64,000 nucleotides of DNA from Aestuariibaculum sp. M13 (GCF_024723255.1 NZ_JANIAC010000003.1:434001-498000), one strand, 5' to 3'; counted from the stretch's first letter, positions 40,975 through 51,901 are shown. Numbers and translations are program-made. The notes: generated by a model from the sequence alone, not told the origin.

Positions 40975-42504
40975 TTAGTAGTTAGGGTTTTGATCTAAAT
41001 TTGGATTGTTTGAAGCATCAGGGTTTGGTATAGGTAACTTGTCGTGCTTTCCTATCACAAAGTTTACGAAATCAGGGTCTCTTTCAATTAACTTGTTTAC
41101 AGAGGTTTGATTGTCAAGATCCCCCCAGCGTTTTAAATCTTCCCATCTTACACTTTCACCGCAAAGTTCAAGCACGCGTTCCATTTTTAATCTCTCTAAA
41201 AATAGGTCATGATCATTGCCTATTTCAGGATGTGCAGTAGCCAATAGATCCATATTCGATCTTGCTCTTACCATGTCTACATATTGGTATGCATCAGCTG
41301 TCATATCTAGTTCATTTAGAACTTCAGCGTAGCGTAAAAGAATATCGGCGTAGCGTACCATTCTCAAGTTAACTTGAGAATAATAATCTTCGTTAGTTCT
41401 ATAATAATCTCTAGAGCCTTTTTTAAACCAAGCTTCTTGAGCTCCCCATTCCCATGTTCTACCATAAGTTAGAGTACCAAAGTCGGCCTGTGAATCAGGG
41501 TAGAATAATGAATATTTTAATCTTTCATCTATGCCACCATTCATGTTAGGTTCTTCCTTAAATAAATTTACTAGCCAGTATCTAGCTTGTCCGTCAGACC
41601 ATCCAATACCTCTTGGAGCAAAGAATTGTGCTCTGTTAGATGATACTGCTGCATTAGCACCTTCACCCGTACCTCCTAAACGTTGGTCACCGAATTGAAT
41701 TTCGAAAACTGATTCTGAATTGTTTTCATTTTCAGCTCTAAAGTTGTCTTCAAAATTATCTACCAAGCTATAGATAGCTCCAGGACCAGAAATTAAGTAT
41801 TCTAAAGCAGATTTAGCTTCTTGCCATTTATGTTGTTGCATATACATTTTTGCAAGCATGGCCTTAGCAGCACCTTTTGTTGGTCTACCAACATTTGCAT
41901 TATCCCATTGAGCAGGTAAATCTGCAAACGCCTCATTTAAGTCTGTTTCAATTTGAGCAAATACTTCTTCTAATGATTTTTGTTGCGGTAAATCTTCAGG
42001 TGAAGAAGGCTCTAAAACAATTGGAATGTTTTCCCAAAGTATTGCTGCATAATAGTAATGTAAAGCTCTTAAAAATTTAGCTTCAGCCAATATTTGTTGT
42101 TTTCTGGTATTGTCTGCAAATTCGATATCAGGTACATATGCTAAAACTTGGTTGGCTCTAAATACTGCCTTATAAGTATCTCTCCAAGTAACTCTATTTC
42201 CTTCCCAGAAGGCATAATTAACATATTTAAATCTAGCCCAGTCAGCTAATTCTGTCCATGGACTTTGACTGAAACCTTCATCAGATGTTAGGTCTAATCT
42301 AAAGTAAATCCATCTTGCCCATAAACCATCTTTATAAAACATAGCATAGATAGAGTTTACTCCCTTTTCAGCATCATCTGGTGTTTTCCAGTATTGTTCT
42401 ATAGTAAGGGCATTGGGACTTGCAAGATCCAGTTCATCCTTACTACAAGCACTTATTAAATAAAATAAGCTTAAACAAGTGAATATTATTTTTAATTTTT
42501 TCAT
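40975..42504 (-). CDS. susD: SusD/RagB-family glycan-binding lipoprotein
   Basis: From ATG 42504 (MKKLKIIF) the protein has 509 aa; an upstream extension overlaps the susC end and is not signal-like. The lipobox is LISAC (Cys20). SusD features are the TPR-rich core (RKQQILAEAKFLRALHYYYA), VNLRMVRYADILLRYAEVLN and the closing PNPDASNNPNLDQNPNY. It caps the SusC channel at the cell surface and binds the target glycan. It follows susC by 13 bp. Confidence 0.95.
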   Translation of the reverse strand: MKKLKIIFTCLSLFYLISACSKDELDLASPNALTIEQYWKTPDDAEKGVNSIYAMFYKDGLWARWIYFRLDLTSDEGFSQSPWTELADWARFKYVNYAFWEGNRVTWRDTYKAVFRANQVLAYVPDIEFADNTRKQQILAEAKFLRALHYYYAAILWENIPIVLEPSSPEDLPQQKSLEEVFAQIETDLNEAFADLPAQWDNANVGRPTKGAAKAMLAKMYMQQHKWQEAKSALEYLISGPGAIYSLVDNFEDNFRAENENNSESVFEIQFGDQRLGGTGEGANAAVSSNRAQFFAPRGIGWSDGQARYWLVNLFKEEPNMNGGIDERLKYSLFYPDSQADFGTLTYGRTWEWGAQEAWFKKGSRDYYRTNEDYYSQVNLRMVRYADILLRYAEVLNELDMTADAYQYVDMVRARSNMDLLATAHPEIGNDHDLFLERLKMERVLELCGESVRWEDLKRWGDLDNQTSVNKLIERDPDFVNFVIGKHDKLPIPNPDASNNPNLDQNPNY

Positions 42505-42517
42505 GTGAGTATTTTTT

Positions 42518-45500
42518 TTAGAATCCAAAATTAAGGCCAACAGAATAGGTTTTTAAATTAGGGAATGAACCTATGTCAACACCTCTTTGAAATATGTTAG
42601 AGTTATTAAATTCTGGATCTAATCCTCCATATTTAGTGAATGTTATAATGTTTTGTGCAGAAATACTGATTCTAGCAGTAGAGAATCCAATTTTATCTAA
42701 GACATTTTTAGGTATAGAATATCCTAGACCAATGTACTTAAGGCGAACAAAACTACCGTCTTCTAACCATCTGTCCGTATCACCTCTTGAGTTTATACCA
42801 TTACCTCTTTCTACTCTTGGGAAGTTGGTATTTGGATTTTCAGGTGTCCATGGTTGTATACCTGCTCTATAGTTACTATCGTCATCGAATCGATCAACCG
42901 TACTTCTGAATCCGTTATAAACTGTTGCTCCAAAAGAACCAATCCAGTTCATTGAAAAATCAAAGTTCTTATAGTTAGCGCTAGCGTTAAAACCCATTTC
43001 AAAATCAGGCCATGGACTACCTACTACAGTTCTATCATCACTGGTAATTTGCCCATCATCATTAACATCTAAATATCTAATATCTCCAGGTTGAGCATTA
43101 GGCATAATTATTTGTCCTGTAGAATTGGTATAGTTATTTATTTCTTCTTGACTTTGGAATAATCCGTCAGTTTTAAGGACGTACCACATGCCAACAGCTT
43201 CTCCCTTACTAGTAATTGTGTTGCCTTGAATACTTTCATTCTGACCGTTACCTAATTCTACTAATTCATTTTTAAGTGTAGTAAAGTTTAAAGAGGTATT
43301 AAAGCTGAAATCGTCGCTTAAACTTTCGCTATAGCTTATATTAAACTCAAAACCTTTATTTTGTACTGTAGCAGCATTAGAGATAGGATTACCACCATCA
43401 TTACCTGTGGTGTCAAGTATTGGGAAACCAAATAAAACATCTTCAGTTTTAGCCACAAAATAGTCAGAAGTTATTTGTAATCTGTCATCAAGTAAACCAA
43501 GGTCAAAACCAATATTGGTTTGTTTTAATGTTTCCCATCTTAAATCATTGTTGGCTAATTGAACTTGAGTAGCTGAAGGAGATAAATTTTGGTCTGTACC
43601 AAATACAGCTGCTCCAAAAGTATTTATAAACCCTTGATATTCATAATAACCGATGTTACCACTACCTAATTCACCATAGCTAGCTCTTAATTTTAAATTA
43701 CTTATGGCATCTACATTGAAGAAGGATTCTTTACTTATTCTCCAACCAACAGATAACGAAGGGAAACTTCCCCATTTATTAGCTTGACTAAAGCGAGAGG
43801 AACCATCTCTTCGTACTACCGCATTTAATAAATAGCGGTCATCATAATTATATTCTAAACGTCCTAAATATGACATTAAAGTAGCAACGTTTTTAAATCC
43901 ACCTGTTTGTGGTTGGTCTCCACTATCTAATACAGTGAAATAATCGCCTGAAGAAGGATTTACAAGTAAGTTGAACTTAGTGCCCCAAATTTGTTCATAT
44001 ATTTCTTTTTGATATGTAGTACCTGCAACTAACGTTACAGAATGTTTACCAAAATCTTTATCAAAAGTTAAAGTGTTTTCAATAAGTTGGTTTTGAAATT
44101 GGGCTCTATTTTCATTGGCAAATGACTGTTGATATGCTTGATTAAGTGTCCAGTTACCTTCTTTTCTTAAATATTTGTGGTTGTCAAAGCTTGTTTCGTA
44201 ACCTATATTAAGTCTATATTTAAGGAAAGATAAAGGCTTTATTTCTGCAAAAACATTACCTCTAATTCTAAAATTTTGGTTTTGAGTATCAGATAAATCT
44301 GCAATTGCTAATGGATTTGTGGCAAATGTGTTTGCGACACCAGATTTACCATACCCATATCCACCTGGGTTATCAGTATCATAAACAGGTATAGTTGGTA
44401 ATAAACGATAAACATCAATAATAGGGTTACCAGACATTTCGTCTGTTTGAGCATTACTGATGGCAAGGTTTTCTCCTATTGTAAATATACCTTTAGTTCC
44501 GCTAGTATTTACCCTAAGAGAGATACGATTAAAATCTGTTGATGTAATAGTTCCTTTGTTTCCAAAATAATTACCTGATACAAAGTAGCTAGCATTTTCT
44601 CCACCACCTGAGAAACTTACGTTATGATCTTGTATTAAACCTGTTTGATATACAACATCTTGCCAGTCTGTATTTACATCCAGATTTAAGTTTTGTCTTT
44701 CTAAACCAGCATTATCATATGCCATATTATTTAATGTAACAAACTCGTCTCTGCTTGCTAAATCATAACGTGGCATATTGGTTACACTCATTTTAGAACT
44801 GACCTGAATTTTCATTGGCCCAGCTTTACCTTTTTTAGTAGTAATAATAATTACACCATTTGCAGCACGTGAACCGTAAATAGCAGCAGCTGCAGCATCT
44901 TTTAAAATTTGAATAGATTCAATGTCATTAGGGTTGAAATCTCTGTTAGCTGTCGTAATAATACCATCAATAACATATAAAGGATTTGTGCTTTGTAGGT
45001 TTTTTAAACCTCTAATTTCAATTTTAGCCTCCTGACCTGGGCGGCCACCACCTCTTACATTAACACCTGTAGCTAAACCTTGTAAGCTTTCAGCAACTGT
45101 GGTAGTTTGTCTTTTTGCAATTTGTTCAGACTGTACTACAGATATAGCACTTGTTAAGTCTTTCTTTTTTTGCGTACCATAACCTACTACAATAACTTCA
45201 TTTAGCATGGCTACATCTTCCTCTAGTGTAATGTTGATATTAGTTCTTTGATTAATTGAGGTTTCCTGTGTTTTAAAACCGACGTAGCTAAACACAAGTG
45301 TAGCATTACCTGATGCGGTTAAAGAGTATTTTCCATCAATATCTGCAACGGTACCTGTAGTTGTTCCTTTAACAATTACATTGGAAAAAGAAATGGGTTG
45401 CCCATCGGCAGAAGTAATAGTTCCTGTAATTAAAATATCGTTTTGTGCAAAGGAGAATAGTGAGCAAAACAATATAAAACACAGTAAGACCTTAGGTTTG

Positions 45501-45535
45501 TTGAATAAATGTCTCATAGTTTTAATTAATTTCAT
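42518..45535 (-). CDS. susC: SusC/RagA-family TonB-dependent glycan transporter
   Basis: I start at Met 45535 (MKLIKTMRHLF; 45517 is also possible), giving about 1005 aa with a signal peptide ending LFSFAQ. A carboxypeptidase-like domain (about 25-105), a SusC linker VVGYGTQKKKDLT, a plug with YVIDGIITTANRDFNPNDIESIQILKDA and a large C-terminal barrel ending SVGLNFGF follow. It imports oligosaccharides through the outer membrane with TonB energy. It is the first gene of a long minus-strand operon susC-susD-nine enzymes and is divergent from the hybrid regulator. Confidence 0.95.
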   Translation of the reverse strand: MKLIKTMRHLFNKPKVLLCFILFCSLFSFAQNDILITGTITSADGQPISFSNVIVKGTTTGTVADIDGKYSLTASGNATLVFSYVGFKTQETSINQRTNINITLEEDVAMLNEVIVVGYGTQKKKDLTSAISVVQSEQIAKRQTTTVAESLQGLATGVNVRGGGRPGQEAKIEIRGLKNLQSTNPLYVIDGIITTANRDFNPNDIESIQILKDAAAAAIYGSRAANGVIIITTKKGKAGPMKIQVSSKMSVTNMPRYDLASRDEFVTLNNMAYDNAGLERQNLNLDVNTDWQDVVYQTGLIQDHNVSFSGGGENASYFVSGNYFGNKGTITSTDFNRISLRVNTSGTKGIFTIGENLAISNAQTDEMSGNPIIDVYRLLPTIPVYDTDNPGGYGYGKSGVANTFATNPLAIADLSDTQNQNFRIRGNVFAEIKPLSFLKYRLNIGYETSFDNHKYLRKEGNWTLNQAYQQSFANENRAQFQNQLIENTLTFDKDFGKHSVTLVAGTTYQKEIYEQIWGTKFNLLVNPSSGDYFTVLDSGDQPQTGGFKNVATLMSYLGRLEYNYDDRYLLNAVVRRDGSSRFSQANKWGSFPSLSVGWRISKESFFNVDAISNLKLRASYGELGSGNIGYYEYQGFINTFGAAVFGTDQNLSPSATQVQLANNDLRWETLKQTNIGFDLGLLDDRLQITSDYFVAKTEDVLFGFPILDTTGNDGGNPISNAATVQNKGFEFNISYSESLSDDFSFNTSLNFTTLKNELVELGNGQNESIQGNTITSKGEAVGMWYVLKTDGLFQSQEEINNYTNSTGQIIMPNAQPGDIRYLDVNDDGQITSDDRTVVGSPWPDFEMGFNASANYKNFDFSMNWIGSFGATVYNGFRSTVDRFDDDSNYRAGIQPWTPENPNTNFPRVERGNGINSRGDTDRWLEDGSFVRLKYIGLGYSIPKNVLDKIGFSTARISISAQNIITFTKYGGLDPEFNNSNIFQRGVDIGSFPNLKTYSVGLNFGF

Positions 45536-45901
45536 CTTAATAATTGGATGTTTTAAATAGTTAATAGTTTGGTGAAACAATATGACGAAATAATTGTGTG
45601 TTTGTTGGTTTTAATTCAATTTTTAAATAAAAAATGAAAACTTAGTTTTTATTAATTACTTAGTTTATGTGGTGTATTTTTATCGAAACTGAATTTTAAC
45701 TGATATAAATTTATCAACTATTTCGTTTTTCAAAGAAGATTATTTTAATTTAAAGTATCGGTAAAGTTTTGTTTCATTTTTTATTCAAATCATGTCAACA
45801 ATGAAAAAAAATAAAATTTCAATAGTTATTGAGACAAATTGTTGAATAATGACACAAAATGAATAGGCTGAAAATCATTATGTTTCATTAATTTGTGAAG
45901 T
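45536..45901. promoter_or_regulatory. Divergent regulatory region between susC and the hybrid two-component gene
   Basis: This 366-bp AT-rich gap must hold the susC and regulator promoters. I see no perfect TTTG/TAnnTTTG pair. The motif TGTTTCA occurs at about 45,765 and 45,886 on the plus strand and inverted (TGAAACA) at about 45,573. These could be regulator half-sites, but the evidence is thin. No small gene is evident. Confidence 0.35.
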
Positions 45902-48900
45902 ATGAAAATGAGATATTTTATTTGTTTGTTATACTGGTTTGGAGCTGTATTGTACGCACAGGATTATTCATTTAAACATTTGCAGGTTGAAGATGGATTG
46001 TCTCATAATTCAGTAATATGTATGCTTCAGGATAAAAGAGGTTTTTTATGGTTTGGTACAAAGGATGGTTTAAACCGGTATGATGGTTATAACTTTAAAA
46101 TTTACCAACATAATCCAAATGATGTAACGAGTATAGGAAGTAATTTTATCAGATGTTTAATAGAGTCTGGAGATATTTTATGGGTTGGTACTGACACAGG
46201 TTTGTTCAAATATGACGAAAGAATGGAATCGTTTTCATTAATAGAAGCCACAAAGGGTATTCCAATACTTGATATAGAATGTAATAATCGAGGAGAGTTA
46301 TGGTTTATTGCTGGCGGTAGTCTTTTTAAAATGAATTTGCAAAATGATAGTCTCGAAAAATACGATCAATTTTACTCTAACTTTTTGGCTTCAAATTTAA
46401 ATGATGAAATTTTTATTACTTCACAAGATGAATTATATAAATATGAACCTGATAACAATTCCTTTCAAAAACAAGCCTTGGATTTTAATATACAGGATAA
46501 TATTAGAATAACAGCTCTTAAAACTTTAAATACTGATAAAGTTTATATAGGAACCAAAAATAATGGGGCTTTTGTATACGATTTAAATGAACAGCTCACT
46601 AAAACTATTTTATCGAAAGCTGAAAATCCATTATTTGTACGAGACTTTTTAAATGTAAATGATCAAGAGTTGTGGATAGCGAGTGAATCAGGAATATTTG
46701 TTTATCAAGTGAATACAGGTAAGTATATCAACTTAAAAAAGAATTATGGGAACCCTTATGCTTTATCAGATAACGCTATTTATACTATGCTAAAAGATAA
46801 GGAAGAAGGGATTTGGGTAGGAAGTTATTTTGGAGGTGTAAACTATTATCCAAAACCGTACACCCCATTTAAAAGGTATTTCCCGCGAGTTGGAGAAAAT
46901 TCAATAAGTGGAAATGCCGTTCGAGAAATTGAAAAAGATGATTACGGAAATTTATGGATAGGTACAGAAGACGGGGGATTGAATAAATTTAATTTATCTA
47001 GAGGATATTTCACCAGCTATACCTCTAAACGAAATGGAGGCGACTTATCGCATTATAATATTCATGGCTTACATTCAAAAGGTAATGAATTGTGGATAGG
47101 AACCTTTGAACATGGATTAGATGTGATGGATATACCTTCTGGTGAAATAATTAAACATTATGGAACTGGAATGGAAAATGGAGGCTTGCGAAGTGATTTT
47201 ATACTGTATGTTTATGAAACTGAGGCTGAAGAAATTATAGTTCTAACCTCTTCTGGTATTCATAAATATGAACCTGAAAATGATAGTTTCATAGTATTGG
47301 ATGGTTTTCCTGAGGCGTTCCACTACACTTATTTTTTGGAAGATAGTAATGGGGTGTTTTGGGCTGGAACTTATTGGGACGGGTTGTATTATTATAATCC
47401 TAAGACTAAACAAAAGGGGGTTTTTAAATATGAAAATAATAACTTAAATAGTATAAGTTCTAATGTAATAAACGGAATTTTTGAAGATAGTAGCCATAGG
47501 TTGTGGATAACCACCGAAAATGGATTAAACCTTTATCAGTCGCAAACTAATGACTTTAAAAGATATAATAAGACTAAAGGATTATCTAGCAATGTAACCT
47601 ATGAAATATTAGAGGATGATAAAAATCAACTATGGATTAGTTCCTCAAATGGGTTAATGAAATTTAGTCCTGAAAATAATGCATTTAATGTTTTTACTAA
47701 ATCTAATGGATTGTTAAGTGATCAATTTAATTATTCTTCTTCATATAGAGATGAAAGCGGAGAAATGTATTTTGGAAGTGTAAAGGGACTTATAAGTTTT
47801 AATCCTTCCGAATTTACTCAAAACAAGTTTCATCCCCCCATTTTTGTAACAGATATTTATATTAATAATGAGGTTGTCCCTGTTGGAAAGAAAAATTCAC
47901 CTTTGAAAAAGTCAATTCTTTTTTCAAATCAGATTACGTTAAATAATGATCAATCTAGCTTTACTTTAGAGATTGCTTCATTAAGTTTTACTTCACCTGA
48001 AATGACCCAGTATTGGTATAAATTAGAAGGGTTAAATGAAGAATGGGTCGATCTAGGTAAAAATCAAAAAGTAAATTTTATGCAATTACCTCCTGGTGAT
48101 TATGAGTTTAAGGTCAAGGCTTTAAATAATTATGAAGTGTGGAGTGAGTCTGATACTAAATTATTGATAACAATTCTTCCGCCCTTTTATAGTAGTAAAA
48201 TAGCGTATGCTGTTTATACCCTTTTCATTATGGTTATGGGATACTTGTTGTTGAGATATTATCATAGATATCAACGTGATAAAAATAATCGCCAGATTCG
48301 TTTATTGGAAAATAGAAAAGAGAAGGAAATTTATCAGGCTAAAATTGAGTTTTTTACTAATGTAGCTCATGAGATTAGAACTCCACTTACCTTAATTAAG
48401 GGACCTTTGGAAAAGCTTTTAAAGCAGAAGTATAAATCTCCAGAAATACCTAAAAATTTGGGTATTATGGAGAAAAATACCATGAGATTGTTAAAACTAA
48501 TTAATGAATTACTTGATTTTAGGAAAACTGAGATGAAGCATGTGAAGCTTAGTTTTGTTAAACTAAATATTAATGAGGTTTTATATGATACGTATGTTAG
48601 ATTTAGTCAGTTAATTCAAGATAAAAAAATAGAGTTTGAGCTTAAAACTCAAAGTGAAGATGTCTTTGCTTATGCTGATGAAGAAGCATTCAGTAAAGTT
48701 TTGAGTAATTTATTTAATAACGCGATAAAGTACTCTAAACATTATGTACAGGTGGTTTTGACTACTAATGAAGAAAATTTTCAGATTACCGTTAGTAATG
48801 ATGGACCATTAATTCCTAAAGAATTCAAAAATCAAATTTTTGAGCCTTTTTATCGTTTGCCTTCAAATAATTCTCATTTAGGAACGGGTATAGGATTGTC

Positions 48901-49858
48901 TTTAGCTCACTCATTAGTAGAATTACATAATGGTAAATTATGGTTGGATCATAATGATAACTTATTAAATTCATTTTCTCTCCAATTGCCGTTGCACCAA
49001 AATGAGGAATTTAAAGAAATTAATGCATTTCAAGATGCAACAAATACTTCCAACGGAGAAATAACAATTAAAATTGATAAACATGCTCCATTAATACTTC
49101 TGGCAGAAGATAATAGGGATGTTTCTAGTTTTCTATTTGATGAATTATCTGAAAATTATAATGTAATAGTTGTTAGGAATGGTAATGAAGCCTGGAGATT
49201 ACTACAAAAGCATCAGGTAAGTTTGATTATTAGTGATGTCATGATGCCTATTAAAAATGGAATTGAACTCTGTGAGTTAGTGAAACAAACGGAGGAGACA
49301 AGACATATTCCTTTTATTTTATTGACAGCCAAAAGTGCTTTAAATGCAAAAATTGAAGGGTTGGATTCAGGAGCCGATGCTTATATTACAAAACCATTTT
49401 CGATTCAGCATTTATTGGTTCAAATATCGAATTTAATCAAGAATAGAAGAATTATTTTGGAACATTATTCAAATTCTCCACTTGCGCATTTAAAGTCTCT
49501 CAATAATTCAAATATTGATAAGGCTTTCATAAATAAACTAGATAAAATTATCGAGGAAAACTTGGAAGACCCATCTTTGAATGTTGATAAATTGTCGAAA
49601 TACATGAATATGAGTCGTTCAACATTATATAGAAGTATTAGTGAAATGTCTGATCTATCACCAAATGAACTAATAAATGTAAGTAGACTCAAAAGAGCTG
49701 CTCACCTTATAAAAACTACTAATTTCAAATTATATGAAGTTGCGGATAAAGTTGGGTTTAAATCACAAACTAGTTTCGGCAGAAGTTTTTTGAAAAATTT
49801 TGGAATGACGCCTTCTGAATTTGAGAAGAGTAATCGCTCAAAGGAGGATTCTGAATAA
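45902..49858 (+). CDS. Hybrid two-component system regulator (sensor kinase-receiver-AraC in one chain)
   Basis: The 1318-aa protein has a signal peptide (ending VLYAQ). A periplasmic two-propeller sensor of Reg_prop repeats (many LWxGT/WIGT units, about 25-690), a Y_Y_Y domain (about 690-765) and a membrane helix (about 770-792) follow. The HisKA domain has His823 in FFTNVAHEIRTPLTLIKGP, then a HATPase domain (GTGIGLSLAHSLVELHNG), a receiver (phospho-Asp1112 in IISDVMMP) and a C-terminal AraC DNA-binding domain. Such HTCS proteins sense an oligosaccharide in the periplasm and activate their locus. It is divergent from susC, so it should control the operon beside it. Confidence 0.95.
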   Translation: MKMRYFICLLYWFGAVLYAQDYSFKHLQVEDGLSHNSVICMLQDKRGFLWFGTKDGLNRYDGYNFKIYQHNPNDVTSIGSNFIRCLIESGDILWVGTDTGLFKYDERMESFSLIEATKGIPILDIECNNRGELWFIAGGSLFKMNLQNDSLEKYDQFYSNFLASNLNDEIFITSQDELYKYEPDNNSFQKQALDFNIQDNIRITALKTLNTDKVYIGTKNNGAFVYDLNEQLTKTILSKAENPLFVRDFLNVNDQELWIASESGIFVYQVNTGKYINLKKNYGNPYALSDNAIYTMLKDKEEGIWVGSYFGGVNYYPKPYTPFKRYFPRVGENSISGNAVREIEKDDYGNLWIGTEDGGLNKFNLSRGYFTSYTSKRNGGDLSHYNIHGLHSKGNELWIGTFEHGLDVMDIPSGEIIKHYGTGMENGGLRSDFILYVYETEAEEIIVLTSSGIHKYEPENDSFIVLDGFPEAFHYTYFLEDSNGVFWAGTYWDGLYYYNPKTKQKGVFKYENNNLNSISSNVINGIFEDSSHRLWITTENGLNLYQSQTNDFKRYNKTKGLSSNVTYEILEDDKNQLWISSSNGLMKFSPENNAFNVFTKSNGLLSDQFNYSSSYRDESGEMYFGSVKGLISFNPSEFTQNKFHPPIFVTDIYINNEVVPVGKKNSPLKKSILFSNQITLNNDQSSFTLEIASLSFTSPEMTQYWYKLEGLNEEWVDLGKNQKVNFMQLPPGDYEFKVKALNNYEVWSESDTKLLITILPPFYSSKIAYAVYTLFIMVMGYLLLRYYHRYQRDKNNRQIRLLENRKEKEIYQAKIEFFTNVAHEIRTPLTLIKGPLEKLLKQKYKSPEIPKNLGIMEKNTMRLLKLINELLDFRKTEMKHVKLSFVKLNINEVLYDTYVRFSQLIQDKKIEFELKTQSEDVFAYADEEAFSKVLSNLFNNAIKYSKHYVQVVLTTNEENFQITVSNDGPLIPKEFKNQIFEPFYRLPSNNSHLGTGIGLSLAHSLVELHNGKLWLDHNDNLLNSFSLQLPLHQNEEFKEINAFQDATNTSNGEITIKIDKHAPLILLAEDNRDVSSFLFDELSENYNVIVVRNGNEAWRLLQKHQVSLIISDVMMPIKNGIELCELVKQTEETRHIPFILLTAKSALNAKIEGLDSGADAYITKPFSIQHLLVQISNLIKNRRIILEHYSNSPLAHLKSLNNSNIDKAFINKLDKIIEENLEDPSLNVDKLSKYMNMSRSTLYRSISEMSDLSPNELINVSRLKRAAHLIKTTNFKLYEVADKVGFKSQTSFGRSFLKNFGMTPSEFEKSNRSKEDSE

Positions 49859-49972
49859 TTAAATTTCCCATTTTTATATTATGCTTTTTATAATAAAATT
49901 AATTGTATTTTTTACATTTAATTTTATTTTTGAAAATTTAACTTATGAAAAAACAATTAACTAAATAAGATT

Positions 49973-51619
49973 ATGACAAATGGATTTCACTTTTGGGATT
50001 ATGCTGTGTTTATAGCATATGCCATACTAATTTTAGGTGTAGGATTATGGATGTCGAGAGATAAATCTGGACATGAAAAGAATGCAGAGGACTATTTTTT
50101 AGCAAGTAAATCGTTGCCGTGGTGGGCAATAGGAACTTCGCTTATTGCAGCTAATATTTCTGCAGAACAATTTATCGGAATGTCAGGTTCTGGATTTGCT
50201 TTAGGTTTAGCAATAGCATCTTATGAATGGATGGCAGCGATAACTTTAATAATCGTTGGGAAGTATTTTTTACCCATTTTTATTGAAAAGGGACTTTATA
50301 CGATTCCTGAATTTGTTGAAAAGCGATTTTCGACCAATTTAAAAACAATTTTAGCTGTATTTTGGATAGCGCTTTATGTTTTTGTGAACCTTGCTTCAGT
50401 CTTGTATTTAGGAGGTTTGGCTATTGAAACCATTATGGGTATTGATATGATGTATGCCATTATATGTCTGGCATTATTTGCTGCGGCCTATTCGTTATAT
50501 GGTGGATTATCGGCTGTAGCATGGACCGATGTGATTCAGGTTGTGTTTTTGGTATTAGGGGGGCTAGCAACGACTTATTTGGCTTTGAATACTGTGTCAG
50601 AAGGACAGGGGGTACTGGTAGGATTTCATAAGGTTTTAGATGCTGCTCCGGAAAAATTTCATATGATATTAGATGAGTTTAATACAGATGGCAGTAAGAA
50701 TACTAATTATTTGGATTTGCCGGGGATATGGGTATTGTTAGGTGGTCTATGGGTAGCCAATCTATATTATTGGGGATTCAATCAGTATATCATTCAAAGA
50801 ACATTAGCGGCAAAATCCTTAAGAGAGTCCCAGAAAGGAATTTTATTGGCGGCTTTTTTAAAGATAATCATTCCTATAATAGTAGTAGTTCCAGGTATTG
50901 CAGCTTATGTAATTGTTAGCGATCCATCAGTAATGGCAGGTTTAGGTGAGGCAGGTCAAATGAGTTTGCCTTCAGCTGGTCAGGCGGATAAGGCTTACCC
51001 ATGGTTGTTACAGTTTTTACCAGTAGGTTTAAAAGGTGTGGCATTTGCAGCTTTAGCAGCAGCGATAGTTTCTTCATTAGCTTCTATGTTAAATTCAACT
51101 TCAACTATTTTCACCATGGATATATTTAAACAATATGTAAATCCCGAGGCTAGTGATAGAGTGACTGTAAATGTTGGGCGTATTTCAGCTGCAGTAGCAT
51201 TACTTATAGCAGTGATTATGGCTCCACTATTGGGAGGAATTGATCAGGCGTTTCAGTTTATTCAAGAATGGACGGGTATAGTCAGCCCAGGCATTTTGGC
51301 TGTATTCATATTAGGTTTGTTTTGGAAGAAAACAACAAATAATGCGGCTATAATAGGTGCCTTAGTTTCTATTCCTATTGCCTTGATTTTAAAATTTGTA
51401 AAGAATGAAAGTTTAGAGCCATGGATGCATCAAATGGGATTAACAGCATTATTAACCATGCTTGTTATAGTAATAATTAGTTACATGGATGGTAAAGGTA
51501 AAGACGATGTCAAAGGAATACCTATTTCTAGAGAATTATTTAAAACATCACCGCTGTTTAATATCGGAGCTTTCATAGTTTGTTTGATTGTTTCTGTTTT
51601 ATATTGTGTTTTTTGGTAA
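49973..51619 (+). CDS. Sodium/solute symporter (SSS family), sugar transporter
   Basis: The 548-aa protein has about 14 membrane helices and SSS family motifs: an N-terminal DYAVFIAYAILILGVGLW helix, ASKSLPWWAIGTSLIAANIS, the GLSAVAWTDVIQ region and AALAAAIVSSLASMLNSTST. SGLT-type members import sugars with Na+ through the inner membrane. It lies 114 bp after the regulator gene and is the only recognised inner-membrane importer of this locus, so it should take up the monosaccharide released by the enzymes. The sugar itself cannot be read. Confidence 0.88.
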   Translation: MTNGFHFWDYAVFIAYAILILGVGLWMSRDKSGHEKNAEDYFLASKSLPWWAIGTSLIAANISAEQFIGMSGSGFALGLAIASYEWMAAITLIIVGKYFLPIFIEKGLYTIPEFVEKRFSTNLKTILAVFWIALYVFVNLASVLYLGGLAIETIMGIDMMYAIICLALFAAAYSLYGGLSAVAWTDVIQVVFLVLGGLATTYLALNTVSEGQGVLVGFHKVLDAAPEKFHMILDEFNTDGSKNTNYLDLPGIWVLLGGLWVANLYYWGFNQYIIQRTLAAKSLRESQKGILLAAFLKIIIPIIVVVPGIAAYVIVSDPSVMAGLGEAGQMSLPSAGQADKAYPWLLQFLPVGLKGVAFAALAAAIVSSLASMLNSTSTIFTMDIFKQYVNPEASDRVTVNVGRISAAVALLIAVIMAPLLGGIDQAFQFIQEWTGIVSPGILAVFILGLFWKKTTNNAAIIGALVSIPIALILKFVKNESLEPWMHQMGLTALLTMLVIVIISYMDGKGKDDVKGIPISRELFKTSPLFNIGAFIVCLIVSVLYCVFW

Positions 51620-51724
51620 ACGGACTCATTTATTATATCGAATATTAATAATAATTTTAGTTAAATGCTTAGATTGCTTTTTATTTTTAATTTTACCATG
51701 ATTAATTAAAATAACCTTGAATTT

Positions 51725-51901
51725 ATGAAAGAACTTGTAGAACAAATCAATGCACAATTCGAAGCATTTGCTAAAGATGCTAGTGCTCAGTTAGAAAGTG
51801 GAAATAAAGCTGCTGGAACCAGAGCTCGTAAAGCTACTTTGGAAATGACTAAATTGATGAAAGACTTCCGTAAGGTGTCATTAGAGGCATCTAAGAAATA
51901 A
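51725..51901 (+). CDS. Small histone H1/Hc1-like basic protein
   Basis: The 58-aa protein begins MKELVEQINAQFEAFAKDAS and is rich in Lys, Ala and Glu, with GTRARKATLEMTKLMKDFRK in its second half. This matches the small Hc1-like proteins widespread in Flavobacteriia, which are thought to be nucleoid-associated. It is a predicted helical, DNA-binding-type protein with no catalytic motif. It has its own terminator 23 bp downstream and lies at the right end of the glycan module, just before tRNA-like att remnants. Confidence 0.75.
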   Translation: MKELVEQINAQFEAFAKDASAQLESGNKAAGTRARKATLEMTKLMKDFRKVSLEASKK

